This document shows positions 32,978 to 40,564 of a DNA stretch of 46,858 nucleotides, in pieces. A program made the position numbers and the translations under genes. The notes beneath the pieces were generated by a model. That model searched no databases and had not been told where the DNA came from. It saw only the letters and a program-made list of their open reading frames with translations. The stretch's first letter is position 1. Each line of letters opens with the position of its first letter. Source of the DNA: Porphyromonadaceae bacterium UBA7207 (GTDB taxonomy: Bacteria > Bacteroidota > Bacteroidia > Bacteroidales > Muribaculaceae). The stretch is taken from contig DKUJ01000029.1 of assembly GCA_002490635.1 (NCBI GenBank), positions 1 to 46,858 on the forward strand. Reading direction: 5' to 3'.

Positions 32978-35455
32978 TCAATGGTGGTGGCCTTCGTGGC
33001 CGGAATCACCGTAGCCGCCGGTATCGATTTCGTTGTGCGGACCGTGCTTGTGGTTGTGGGTTTTGCCGAAGGTGTAGCTCACAGCCAGGCGCAGATTACG
33101 GCCGCCGGACCATTTGCTGATATCCTGCATGTATCCGTTGCCATAGAGTATGTTGTGCGACTTCTTGGAGTTGAAAATGTCCTTGCACATAATGGAAACG
33201 CCCCAGGCGCCGAAATTCTTTCGCAGACCTGCCTCCACATCCCAGTCGGCTTCGAGAGTGCCCTGAGCGGTTATGCGGCGCGAATTATAGCGTCCTGTGG
33301 CCTGGAAAGTCATCTCCCACGGCAGACGCACCGATGCCATCAGGCGGAAGTCCCACACGAAGCGGTTCTGGCGCCGGCCTTCGATAGGATACATGCCGCC
33401 GTGCAGAGGATAGTCGGTACTCCAGGCCTTGAGATGGCTGTTGTAGAGGTTGAACGTTGTGGTGAGGGTGAGACGGTTCCAGAGGGTGTTGCGCGATATG
33501 ATTTCCATACCTGCATCGAGCATGTTGCCCACATTGGCATGGCCGTAGTACATGGTGTTCACATCCGGATTGGAGGCCATGGGTGCCAGAAAGCTTACAT
33601 GGCTGATCATGTCGGTGTTGGAACGCATGTAGCCGCTGACCGACAGCGTATGTGCAGCCCAGTTGTGAACATAGGTGAGTTCCGCGGCGTTGCTGTACTC
33701 GGGCAGTATCTCGGGGTTGCCGAGGTGCACTTCGGAAGGGTCTGCGATATTTTCGAAGGTGTTGAGCTGCGGGCCGAACGGACGGCGGATACGCCGTGAG
33801 TACGTGAGTTTGAGCTCACTGTTCTCTTTGAAGTTCCATCCCAGCGACGCCGACGGGAAAAGCGCGAAGCTGTTGCGCCTGAATGGCGCCACATCGGCAT
33901 CGGTCTGGCCGTAGGCCAGCGAGCGGGTGCTTATCTGCCAGGCCTCGCCGCGAAGGCCGGCCGAATAGGACAGCTGTTTCCAGCTGCCGGAGAAGCTCAG
34001 ATAGAGCGCCGAGATGTCGGTGTCGTACTTGAAGCGGTTGTAGAGGTTGTCCAGCGGAATATATTCGCCGGCGGCGTTGCCGGAGAAATAGGAAGCCGGG
34101 CTGTTCTCGTGGTTGTAGTTGCCTTTGTATCCTGCCTCGAGACGGATCCAGGATGCAAGCTGCTTCGTGTAGTCGACGGCAGCCTCCCAGTTGCTGATTT
34201 TCACATCCTGATGCTGGCTGTGGTATATGTCGGCGGAGGTTCCGTCGGGCATTGTCTCGGTTTCCTGCGAACGGCTGTCGTTGGGACCCTGCCATATGTT
34301 ATAGCTCACATTCATCTCCAGGGAGTGCCCCTCGGCAAACGAGTGCTTGTAGCCGAGCAACACATTGGCGCCGCGGGTATCGCCGCTCTCGCGGGTGGTG
34401 TTGGCACTTGTGGCCCATATTCCGGGAAGATTGGTGCGGTGTATGGTATTCACACGCCCCCATTTGTGGCCGAGCGTACCCACTGCACTGACGTAGAACG
34501 TGTTTTTATCGTCGGGTTTATAATTTGTACCCAGCCGGAGAAAAACACTGTTGTCGTGGCGGGTGCTGCGACCGTCGGAGTTGAGGTACGCCCCGTCATC
34601 GTAGCTGCGGCGCGATTCCGAGCCACCCGGAGTGCGGGCGGCTTTAAGTCCGAGGGCGGCGAAGCTTTCGAAATGCCCTTCGTTGTAATTTATGTTCGCA
34701 TTGGCGTTCACATTGCCACGGGTGTCGCCAGTAACCTCGGCACTGCCGAAGTATCCATGGCGATGATCTTCCTTGAGCCTGATGTTTATTATGCCGGCAG
34801 TACCTTCTGTGCTGTGTTTCGACGAGGGGTTGGTCATCACCTCGATGCTCTCGATGTTCTCGGCCGGAATCTGGCGCAGGAACTGGGAACGGTTATCGGC
34901 GTTCATGCCCATGGCCTTGCCGTTGATCCACACCAGCACATCGTCGTTGCCACGCAGGGATATGTCGCCGTCGGCGCTTACATCCACCGAGGGCACCGAC
35001 GCCAGCAGCTCCTCGGCGGAAGCTCCGGCAGCGGTGATGTTGGAGCTCACGTTGAACACCCGTCGCCGGGCATTCACAGACATCTGGCCGCGCTGCCCTT
35101 TCACAACCACTTCCTTCAGCAGTTCGGCATCGTCGGCAAGGAGAATGCGGCCAAGGTCTATGGCATTTTCGGCCACCTCGACAGGGCGCTCCTGGGCTAC
35201 CGTGCCAACACTGCTCACTCTCACCACATAATTTCCCGAAGGAACACCTGCGAGAATAAAGGAGCCATCGGCTCCACTCATAGTGGTTATGGGGAGGGTA
35301 TTGCCAGTGGCGGCATCTACCAGCACCACGCTTACAAAGTCGAGAGGCTCAGAGCTGCTTCTGCTGAATACCGTGCCGGAAATATCGGCATCGGCAAAAG
35401 CATGGAAGCCCATGAGAGAGGCCATAGCGAGGGCCGTAAGGGTTCTTCTGTTCAT
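32978..35455 (-). CDS. TonB-dependent/outer-membrane beta-barrel receptor with His-rich tail
   Basis: 825 residues. Signal peptide, then a carboxypeptidase-regulatory-like domain (ISGTVFSRSSSEPLDFVSVVL), a plug domain (ELLASVPSVDVSADGDISLRGNDDVLVWINGK), and a long beta barrel of the OMP_b-brl_3 type ending with NLRLAVSYTFGK. It is followed by a hydrophilic tail of ~25 residues rich in histidine (HNHKHGPHN ... GHEGHHH). TonB-type receptors import nutrients or metals; the tail suggests divalent metal binding, but this is inference. It has its own promoter and is divergent from the FHA/PP2C operon. Confidence 0.88.
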   Translation of the reverse strand: MNRRTLTALAMASLMGFHAFADADISGTVFSRSSSEPLDFVSVVLVDAATGNTLPITTMSGADGSFILAGVPSGNYVVRVSSVGTVAQERPVEVAENAIDLGRILLADDAELLKEVVVKGQRGQMSVNARRRVFNVSSNITAAGASAEELLASVPSVDVSADGDISLRGNDDVLVWINGKAMGMNADNRSQFLRQIPAENIESIEVMTNPSSKHSTEGTAGIINIRLKEDHRHGYFGSAEVTGDTRGNVNANANINYNEGHFESFAALGLKAARTPGGSESRRSYDDGAYLNSDGRSTRHDNSVFLRLGTNYKPDDKNTFYVSAVGTLGHKWGRVNTIHRTNLPGIWATSANTTRESGDTRGANVLLGYKHSFAEGHSLEMNVSYNIWQGPNDSRSQETETMPDGTSADIYHSQHQDVKISNWEAAVDYTKQLASWIRLEAGYKGNYNHENSPASYFSGNAAGEYIPLDNLYNRFKYDTDISALYLSFSGSWKQLSYSAGLRGEAWQISTRSLAYGQTDADVAPFRRNSFALFPSASLGWNFKENSELKLTYSRRIRRPFGPQLNTFENIADPSEVHLGNPEILPEYSNAAELTYVHNWAAHTLSVSGYMRSNTDMISHVSFLAPMASNPDVNTMYYGHANVGNMLDAGMEIISRNTLWNRLTLTTTFNLYNSHLKAWSTDYPLHGGMYPIEGRRQNRFVWDFRLMASVRLPWEMTFQATGRYNSRRITAQGTLEADWDVEAGLRKNFGAWGVSIMCKDIFNSKKSHNILYGNGYMQDISKWSGGRNLRLAVSYTFGKTHNHKHGPHNEIDTGGYGDSGHEGHHH

Positions 35456-35488
35456 CTATAATCGGTGTTGTTATTTTCTTTCACGATG

Positions 35489-35496
35489 CAAAGTTA
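35489..35496 (-). promoter_or_regulatory. Promoter for His-tailed receptor
   Basis: On the minus strand this is TAACTTTG, a match to the -7 box, 34 bases before the receptor ATG. TTTG (35514-35511) is 14 bases upstream, shorter than usual. Confidence 0.55.
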
Positions 35497-35591
35497 GCAA
35501 CATTAAAACTCAAATCCATTGCACGATTCCGTGGCTGTTTTGCATATTTAAACCTTAAACCCTGCCATTTCATCCAGAATACGCCATAATA

Positions 35592-35624
35592 TTTGCACCT
35601 GAAACGACTAAAATTCTAACTTTG
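35592..35624 (+). promoter_or_regulatory. Promoter for FHA/PP2C operon
   Basis: TTTG (35592-35595) and TAACTTTG (35617-35624), spaced 21 bases, give a good Bacteroidetes promoter. It lies 62 bases before the first ATG of the five-gene operon. Confidence 0.7.
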
Positions 35625-35685
35625 CAATACATCCAGGGAACATAAGAGTCCAGGGAAACAGTACCGAAATCAACAATCACGCCAT

Positions 35686-36534
35686 ATGGAAACCAAACCC
35701 ATCACCCCTCCTCCATTCTCTACCGAATCTGGCAAAAACAAAACCCGACTGTACGGAATGCCGGCAGAGCAGAAGCCCGCACCGACCGACAAAAGTGCCC
35801 GCAACGCCGCTATCGCCGGTGCCGCCGGAGGCCTTGCCGGTGCCGCCGCAGGATTCGCCGCCGGCTCTTTCTCGGCAGCTGCCGGCACAACCGACGCTCC
35901 AGAGGTTCCGGAAATTGAAATCGATGAAATCGATGAAAACGACAACATCGACGTGCCCGGAACAGACCATGAGACATACAACGACAACTTCAACAATACC
36001 ACAACATCGCCCTCCAATCCATCGTCGGCTCCAACCGCTGCAACCGACCAACGCGACCAACCTGAAGAGGAAACAATAGAAGAGCATATCGACACTATAT
36101 CGCCGGAACAGGATATCCACAATCCCGAGGACGACCTGGTGATAATTCCCGACGAACCCGTGGACACCGACGAAATCGCCGACGCAATAATAGCCGAAGA
36201 TCTCATCGACCCATACGACTACGAACCCGTGGACATGCTCGGCTCCATGGAAGTGCTCGACATCGGCGAAATGACCCTCGAGGACGGCAGCGATGTCACC
36301 GTGGCCAGCTTCACCATCGACGGCGACCTCTACGGAATGGTCGATCTTAACAACGATGGCGAAATGGATCTCGTAATCGACTCCCAGGGCGAATCACAAT
36401 GGGTTGCCGGTATCATGACATCCGATCTCGAGGAACAGATGGCAAACCCCGACGAATACCTCGCCTACGACGAAACCATCGAAAACGACCTTTCCATAGG
36501 TCTGGATATCGATCAGGACATAATAAACGGATAA
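35686..36534 (+). CDS. Acidic protein with Gly/Ala-rich segment and EF-hand-like loop (protein A)
   Basis: 282 residues, family not recognised. Order: a short basic/Pro-rich N-terminus; a Gly/Ala-rich hydrophobic segment (41-67, with GxxxG spacing like a glycine zipper); a very acidic, Thr/Ser/Pro-rich low-complexity region (about 68-165); then a folded-looking acidic domain. That domain has DLNNDGEMD (220-228), an exact DxNxDGxxD calcium-loop pattern. YNDNF (98-102) and IIAEDLIDP (168-176) recur in the protein encoded four genes on, at 38368. No signal peptide. First gene of the operon; a role as target or scaffold of FHA/PP2C signalling is inference. Confidence 0.75.
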   Translation: METKPITPPPFSTESGKNKTRLYGMPAEQKPAPTDKSARNAAIAGAAGGLAGAAAGFAAGSFSAAAGTTDAPEVPEIEIDEIDENDNIDVPGTDHETYNDNFNNTTTSPSNPSSAPTAATDQRDQPEEETIEEHIDTISPEQDIHNPEDDLVIIPDEPVDTDEIADAIIAEDLIDPYDYEPVDMLGSMEVLDIGEMTLEDGSDVTVASFTIDGDLYGMVDLNNDGEMDLVIDSQGESQWVAGIMTSDLEEQMANPDEYLAYDETIENDLSIGLDIDQDIING

Positions 36535-36569
36535 ATTATTGAACACGCCCCAGATATAAAGCGCCCATA

Positions 36570-36607
36570 GCCTTCCGCCGCTCTACCTCCAAAGAGCGGC
36601 GGAAGGC
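36570..36607. other. 15-bp intra-operon hairpin
   Basis: GCCTTCCGCCGCTCT (36570-36584) pairs perfectly with AGAGCGGCGGAAGGC (36593-36607) around an 8-base loop. No T run follows on the forward strand. It lies between the acidic protein gene and the FHA gene and could limit read-through or protect the upstream message. Confidence 0.75.
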
Positions 36608-36635
36608 GACACCCCATCTATAGCCCCCGTAAGCC

Positions 36636-37346
36636 ATGGCAAATCCCCCGACACTCAAATACACCTGCAAAGCCTGCGGCACCCCCATAAGAATCAAGGT
36701 TCCGCAGCAACCACGCACCATCACTTTCCCCTGCCCCCACTGCCAGACCGCAGCAACCGTGAAACTTCCCGGAATCGAACAGGTGCGGGCGCAGATGGCC
36801 GCACGTGCCGCCTCCCAGGCACAGAGCACGCCACCGGCGGCACCGGCAGTCAACAGCCCGCGGCCGACATATGTTGTCAACACACCCGGAAACACCCCTG
36901 CGGCAGCCAGTCCCACGCCGCCTCCCCAGCCGGCTCCCGGATTCAGCCCAGCTCCGCCTCCCGCACCCCGGGCATTCGCCGGCAGCGCGCCCACTCAGCC
37001 ATGGAAGCCTGTGGCAGTACACTGTGCGCGTCTGGTGAAGATAGGAAAGTTAATGAACAAGGACTACCCCCTGAGCGAGGGCACCGTTGTGATAGGCCGC
37101 CAGGATGCCAATGTTCCCAGCGACATATCCATCAAGGACGACCCCTATATCAGCCGACGCAGCGTAAGCATCGAAACCATGCGCGAGCCGTCTGGCAACT
37201 GCGCTTTCCGCTTGCGTGTGCTCAAGACCACAAACCCGGTGAAGCTTAACGATATGTCTCTCGTCGCCGGATCCGATACTTTCCTCAACTTCGGCGACAT
37301 CATCACCCTGGGGCACACCAAATTCCGCCTCGAACCCGGCAAGTAA
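36636..37346 (+). CDS. Zinc-ribbon plus FHA-domain protein
   Basis: 236 residues. An N-terminal zinc ribbon (CKAC at 11-14 and CPHC at 33-36) is followed by an Ala/Pro-rich linker (about 55-120) and a C-terminal FHA domain. FHA motifs: VVIGRQ (152-156), YISRRSVSIE (171-180) and FGDIITLG (219-226). The usual SRxH is SRRS, so the conserved histidine is missing. FHA domains bind phosphothreonine. It lies 31 bases upstream of a PP2C phosphatase, so the pair probably reads and erases the same mark. Cytosolic. Confidence 0.9.
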   Translation: MANPPTLKYTCKACGTPIRIKVPQQPRTITFPCPHCQTAATVKLPGIEQVRAQMAARAASQAQSTPPAAPAVNSPRPTYVVNTPGNTPAAASPTPPPQPAPGFSPAPPPAPRAFAGSAPTQPWKPVAVHCARLVKIGKLMNKDYPLSEGTVVIGRQDANVPSDISIKDDPYISRRSVSIETMREPSGNCAFRLRVLKTTNPVKLNDMSLVAGSDTFLNFGDIITLGHTKFRLEPGK

Positions 37347-37377
37347 GAAACTCTCCCCACAAAAAAAGCATCACAAT

Positions 37378-38307
37378 ATGGAATTCGAACTCGCTCCGGC
37401 AATATCGTTCTACCAGATAGGACAACGCCAGAACCAGGAAGACGCCCGCTATCCCGACACCGACAATCCATGGCCCGAATGCACCACCTTCGTGGTATGC
37501 GACGGCGTCGGCGGTCTCGACAAAGGCGAGGTGGCATCGGCCACAGTGGCATCGGCAATAGGCAAAGCCATGGAGCCTTTCGACGGAAAGGAAACTTTCG
37601 GCGCCGACGACTTCGCCCGCGTGCTCGGAATCGCCTACCGCGACCTGGCACGGCGCAACAGCGGAGAGAGCGCCGGCATGGCCACCACTCTCACGTTCCT
37701 GCACTTCCATCGCGGAGGCGTATTCACCGCTCATATCGGTGACAGCCGCATTTACCAGTTCCGGCCACGACAAGGCATAGTATTCCGCAGCTACGACCAC
37801 TCGCTCGTGAACGCTCTCGTACGCACCGGAAACCTCACGCCCGAAGAGGCTGTGGACCATCCGCAGGGAAACATAATAACCCGCTGCATGGGCGGCGCCG
37901 ACAACGAGAACCCGGCAGCGGCCACCACTGTGAACATAACGGATGTGCTGCCCGGCGATGTGTTCCTGCTTTGTTCCGACGGAGTGCTACACTGCGCCAC
38001 CGACAGCGAACTGGCCGACCTTTTCGACTCCGAGCTTTCCGATGCCGAACGCATGAAGCGCCTGGCTGCCGCATCGGAATCGAGTGTGGACAACAACACC
38101 GCCATCGCCGTGCGCGTGCTTGATATATCCCGCCGCTCCGAAAACCTTCCCGAGCCTCCTGCCCCCGACGACGATTTCGAAGCCGAACATGAAAGCGATC
38201 CATCGGCTACACGCATCATCACCGTTGCTGAAGATATCGCCGAAGAGGTAAAGCCGGAAGAACCGTCGACCGGCAAAGGCTTCTTCTCGCGATTGTTCGG
38301 CAGATAA
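37378..38307 (+). CDS. PP2C-family Ser/Thr protein phosphatase
   Basis: 309 residues. All metal-site motifs are present: RQNQEDA (Asp22), VVCDGVGG (Asp42), HIGDSR, LLCSDGV (Asp201) and VDNNT (Asp238). It should be a Mn/Mg-dependent phosphatase acting on phosphoserine or phosphothreonine. After the catalytic domain (about 1-250) comes an acidic, Pro-rich linker and a C-terminal GFFSRLFGR (301-309), a short basic aromatic tail that could bind a membrane or a partner. No transmembrane segment. No kinase is nearby, so the opposing kinase must be elsewhere. Confidence 0.95.
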   Translation: MEFELAPAISFYQIGQRQNQEDARYPDTDNPWPECTTFVVCDGVGGLDKGEVASATVASAIGKAMEPFDGKETFGADDFARVLGIAYRDLARRNSGESAGMATTLTFLHFHRGGVFTAHIGDSRIYQFRPRQGIVFRSYDHSLVNALVRTGNLTPEEAVDHPQGNIITRCMGGADNENPAAATTVNITDVLPGDVFLLCSDGVLHCATDSELADLFDSELSDAERMKRLAAASESSVDNNTAIAVRVLDISRRSENLPEPPAPDDDFEAEHESDPSATRIITVAEDIAEEVKPEEPSTGKGFFSRLFGR

Positions 38308-38367
38308 TCCTCCCGGCGATATTCACACATAGACAACCTTTGCAGCAAACCACGATATACTCCAATC

Positions 38368-38952
38368 ATGAACGAAACTAAAGATTTTAATAACAACACC
38401 GCACCGAAAGCCAATACAGGCAAACGCCCCGGTGCCGCAGGTGTTGCCGCCGCAGGTCTCGGAGCCGTGGCGGGTGCTGGCGCAACGGGCGTTTCCATGG
38501 CCTTTGAAAACGGCCTGGAAGCCCCGGACGGCCTGGACCAGGACGCCATCGATTCAGGAACCATGGCCTACAATGACAACTACTCCGCCCCCTATGAACC
38601 GGAAGAAGATGAGCTGGACATAGAGGATTTCGACCCCAACGAAATCGTTATCGACCCAAGCGAATTCACGGATATGGAGGACACGACCATAGAAACCGAC
38701 GACCGCCATATGGCGTTCGCGCCCATTACCGCCGAAGACCTCATCCTCGACCCCGAAAGCCTCGACATAGAGGTGATAGACAACGATGTGCTTTTTGCCG
38801 ACGAACCGGTTATCGATGTCGACGATTTCCTGCTGGCCGATACAGAAGCTACTGACTTATGCGGCCTTGCCGATGAATCGACCTACGGCTTTGCCGACAA
38901 CGATGCCGACAACGCCTTCGGCAACGACATTATCGACGATTTAATGGCATAA
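38368..38952 (+). CDS. Acidic protein with Gly/Ala-rich segment (protein B, relative of protein A)
   Basis: 194 residues, family not recognised. Same plan as the first protein of the operon: a short polar N-terminus with basic residues, a Gly/Ala-rich hydrophobic segment (about 22-45), then an extremely acidic tail. It shares YNDNY (68-72) and ITAEDLILDP (120-129) with protein A (YNDNF; IIAEDLIDP). It lacks the calcium-type loop. The similarity is visible by eye and suggests a paralogous pair. It lies 60 bases after the phosphatase gene and 4 bases before the Sel1 gene, so it is co-transcribed. Confidence 0.72.
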   Translation: MNETKDFNNNTAPKANTGKRPGAAGVAAAGLGAVAGAGATGVSMAFENGLEAPDGLDQDAIDSGTMAYNDNYSAPYEPEEDELDIEDFDPNEIVIDPSEFTDMEDTTIETDDRHMAFAPITAEDLILDPESLDIEVIDNDVLFADEPVIDVDDFLLADTEATDLCGLADESTYGFADNDADNAFGNDIIDDLMA

Positions 38953-38956
38953 CATC

Positions 38957-40477
38957 ATGATGCGCAAAACACTACTACTTTTGGCAGCCCTTGGCATAGC
39001 ATGGGGCGCGACAGCCAGGCAGACCCTCGAGGAAGCCACCGACAGCATACGCCAGATCTACGCCCGGGCACAAGCCGGCAATCCGGCCGACCAGAACGAG
39101 GTGGGCGGATGGTACTACCGCGGACGCCATGTACCTCAGAATTTCCAGACCGCCGCACAATACTGGGCCAAGGCCGCCCAGAGCGGCAACGCACTGGCAA
39201 TAGGCAACCTGGCATTGTGCTACCAGACAGGCAACGGAGTGAATGCCCCCGACAGCCTCAGAGCCGCCGGCCTGTACCTGCGCTCCATACGCGAGGGCAA
39301 CAATGCACTGTTCGATGTGCAGAAACGCGCTGCCCGCGAAGGCAACGTGTTCTCGGCAGCACTCGTGGCTCAGTGCTATGCCGACGGCATAGGAACAGCC
39401 AAAAACCTCGACAGCGCCATCGAATACTACACCATCGCCGCCGAGAAAGGGTCCGTGCTGTCGCAGCGCCGCCTCGGTCTGGCTCTGTTCAACCGCCGCC
39501 AGAACGAACGTGCCTTCGAATGGTTCGAACGCGCAGCCGACGCCGGAGATGTGAATTCGGTGTTCATGGTGGGACGCATGTACCTCCAGGGACGCGGCAC
39601 TGCACGCAACGCATCAAGAGGTGTCGATTTTCTGCTGCGTGCCGCACGCGAAGGCCATGCCAACGCAATGCTCATGCTCGCCGGCTGCTATATCGATGGC
39701 GACGGCGTTACCCGCAATCCATCCCAGGGTATCGACTGGCTGCGCCGCGCCGCCGGCAAAGGACTTGCAAAGGCCGACTGGCAACTGGCCAAGTGTGAGA
39801 TGAACGGTACCGGAACTCCCGTAAACTATGCCCTGGCCACCTACTATTTCTCGCAGGCCATTCCACAGAACTACAGCGGCACCTTCACCAGGCTGATAAC
39901 CGACACCATCGCCGACAGCCCTTATGTGAAATATCTGCGCGGCCGCAAGGCATACTCACGGCACGATTTCGACCAGGCTATGGAACTCTTCAAGGAAGTG
40001 GAGCGCACCAACCGCGCCGAAGGCCAGCTCATGCAGGGTGTGATTCTCGCCAACAGCAACTATAGCCGCCACAACCTCGACAAAGGCATCAAGCTAATCC
40101 GCAAAGCAGCCGAAAGCGACCCGCAGGCAATGTATATTCTGGCCTCGCTCCACGAGCAGGGACGCGGCGTCGACCAGAACATGCCCCGCACAGTCGAACT
40201 GTACACAGCCTCCGCCAACGCCGGCTACGGTCCGGCAATGTGCGCCCTGGCCGACATGTACTTCGAAGGACGCGGCGTCGACCAGGACTACACGTTAGCG
40301 GTAAAATACTACACCGAAGCCCGCGACAGCGGCCAGCTCACACCTTCGGCGGCACACCGTCTGGCCGACTGCTACCAGCACGGCTGGGGCGGCCTGCAGC
40401 CTGATGCCGACGAAGCCAAAGCTCTCAACGAAGCCGATTTCAGCTCTCATATCGACACTCTCATGCAGCTCATCTGA
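38957..40477 (+). CDS. Exported Sel1-repeat protein
   Basis: 506 residues. A signal peptide (MMRKTLLLLAALGIAWGATARQ; ATG at 38957, or 38960) precedes Sel1-like repeats of ~36 residues with the A(xx)W(xx)AA.G(xx)A / GRGVxxN patterns. I count about seven in residues 30-300 and about three more near 370-480, with a less regular region between. Sel1/TPR-like repeats mediate protein contacts. The presumed periplasmic location contrasts with the cytosolic FHA and PP2C proteins, so it may be the outward arm of the system. It is the last gene before a strong terminator. Confidence 0.9.
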   Translation: MMRKTLLLLAALGIAWGATARQTLEEATDSIRQIYARAQAGNPADQNEVGGWYYRGRHVPQNFQTAAQYWAKAAQSGNALAIGNLALCYQTGNGVNAPDSLRAAGLYLRSIREGNNALFDVQKRAAREGNVFSAALVAQCYADGIGTAKNLDSAIEYYTIAAEKGSVLSQRRLGLALFNRRQNERAFEWFERAADAGDVNSVFMVGRMYLQGRGTARNASRGVDFLLRAAREGHANAMLMLAGCYIDGDGVTRNPSQGIDWLRRAAGKGLAKADWQLAKCEMNGTGTPVNYALATYYFSQAIPQNYSGTFTRLITDTIADSPYVKYLRGRKAYSRHDFDQAMELFKEVERTNRAEGQLMQGVILANSNYSRHNLDKGIKLIRKAAESDPQAMYILASLHEQGRGVDQNMPRTVELYTASANAGYGPAMCALADMYFEGRGVDQDYTLAVKYYTEARDSGQLTPSAAHRLADCYQHGWGGLQPDADEAKALNEADFSSHIDTLMQLI

Positions 40478-40491
40478 CAGCATAGCGGAAT

Positions 40492-40550
40492 AAAACGGAG
40501 ACTTTTCCACGGCATCCTGAACAAGGAGCCGTGGAAAGGTCTCCGTTTTT
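40492..40550. terminator. Strong bidirectional terminator
   Basis: AAAACGGAGAC...CCACGGC (40492-40513) pairs with GCCGTGG...GTCTCCGTTTT (40528-40549), a stem of over 20 bp with one T-G or mismatch step, flanked by A and T runs. It ends the FHA/PP2C operon and the opposing FAD-oxidoreductase gene. Confidence 0.93.
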
Positions 40551-40564
40551 TATCGTTCCGACAA

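Noticed and set aside
34109..35461. Forward 450-codon frame opposite the receptor gene
   Set aside because: It is the antisense shadow of the receptor, and the receptor's domains are clear.
35686..40477. Reading the FHA/PP2C operon as part of a type VI secretion system
   Set aside because: No T6SS structural gene is in the window, and FHA plus PP2C alone is not diagnostic.
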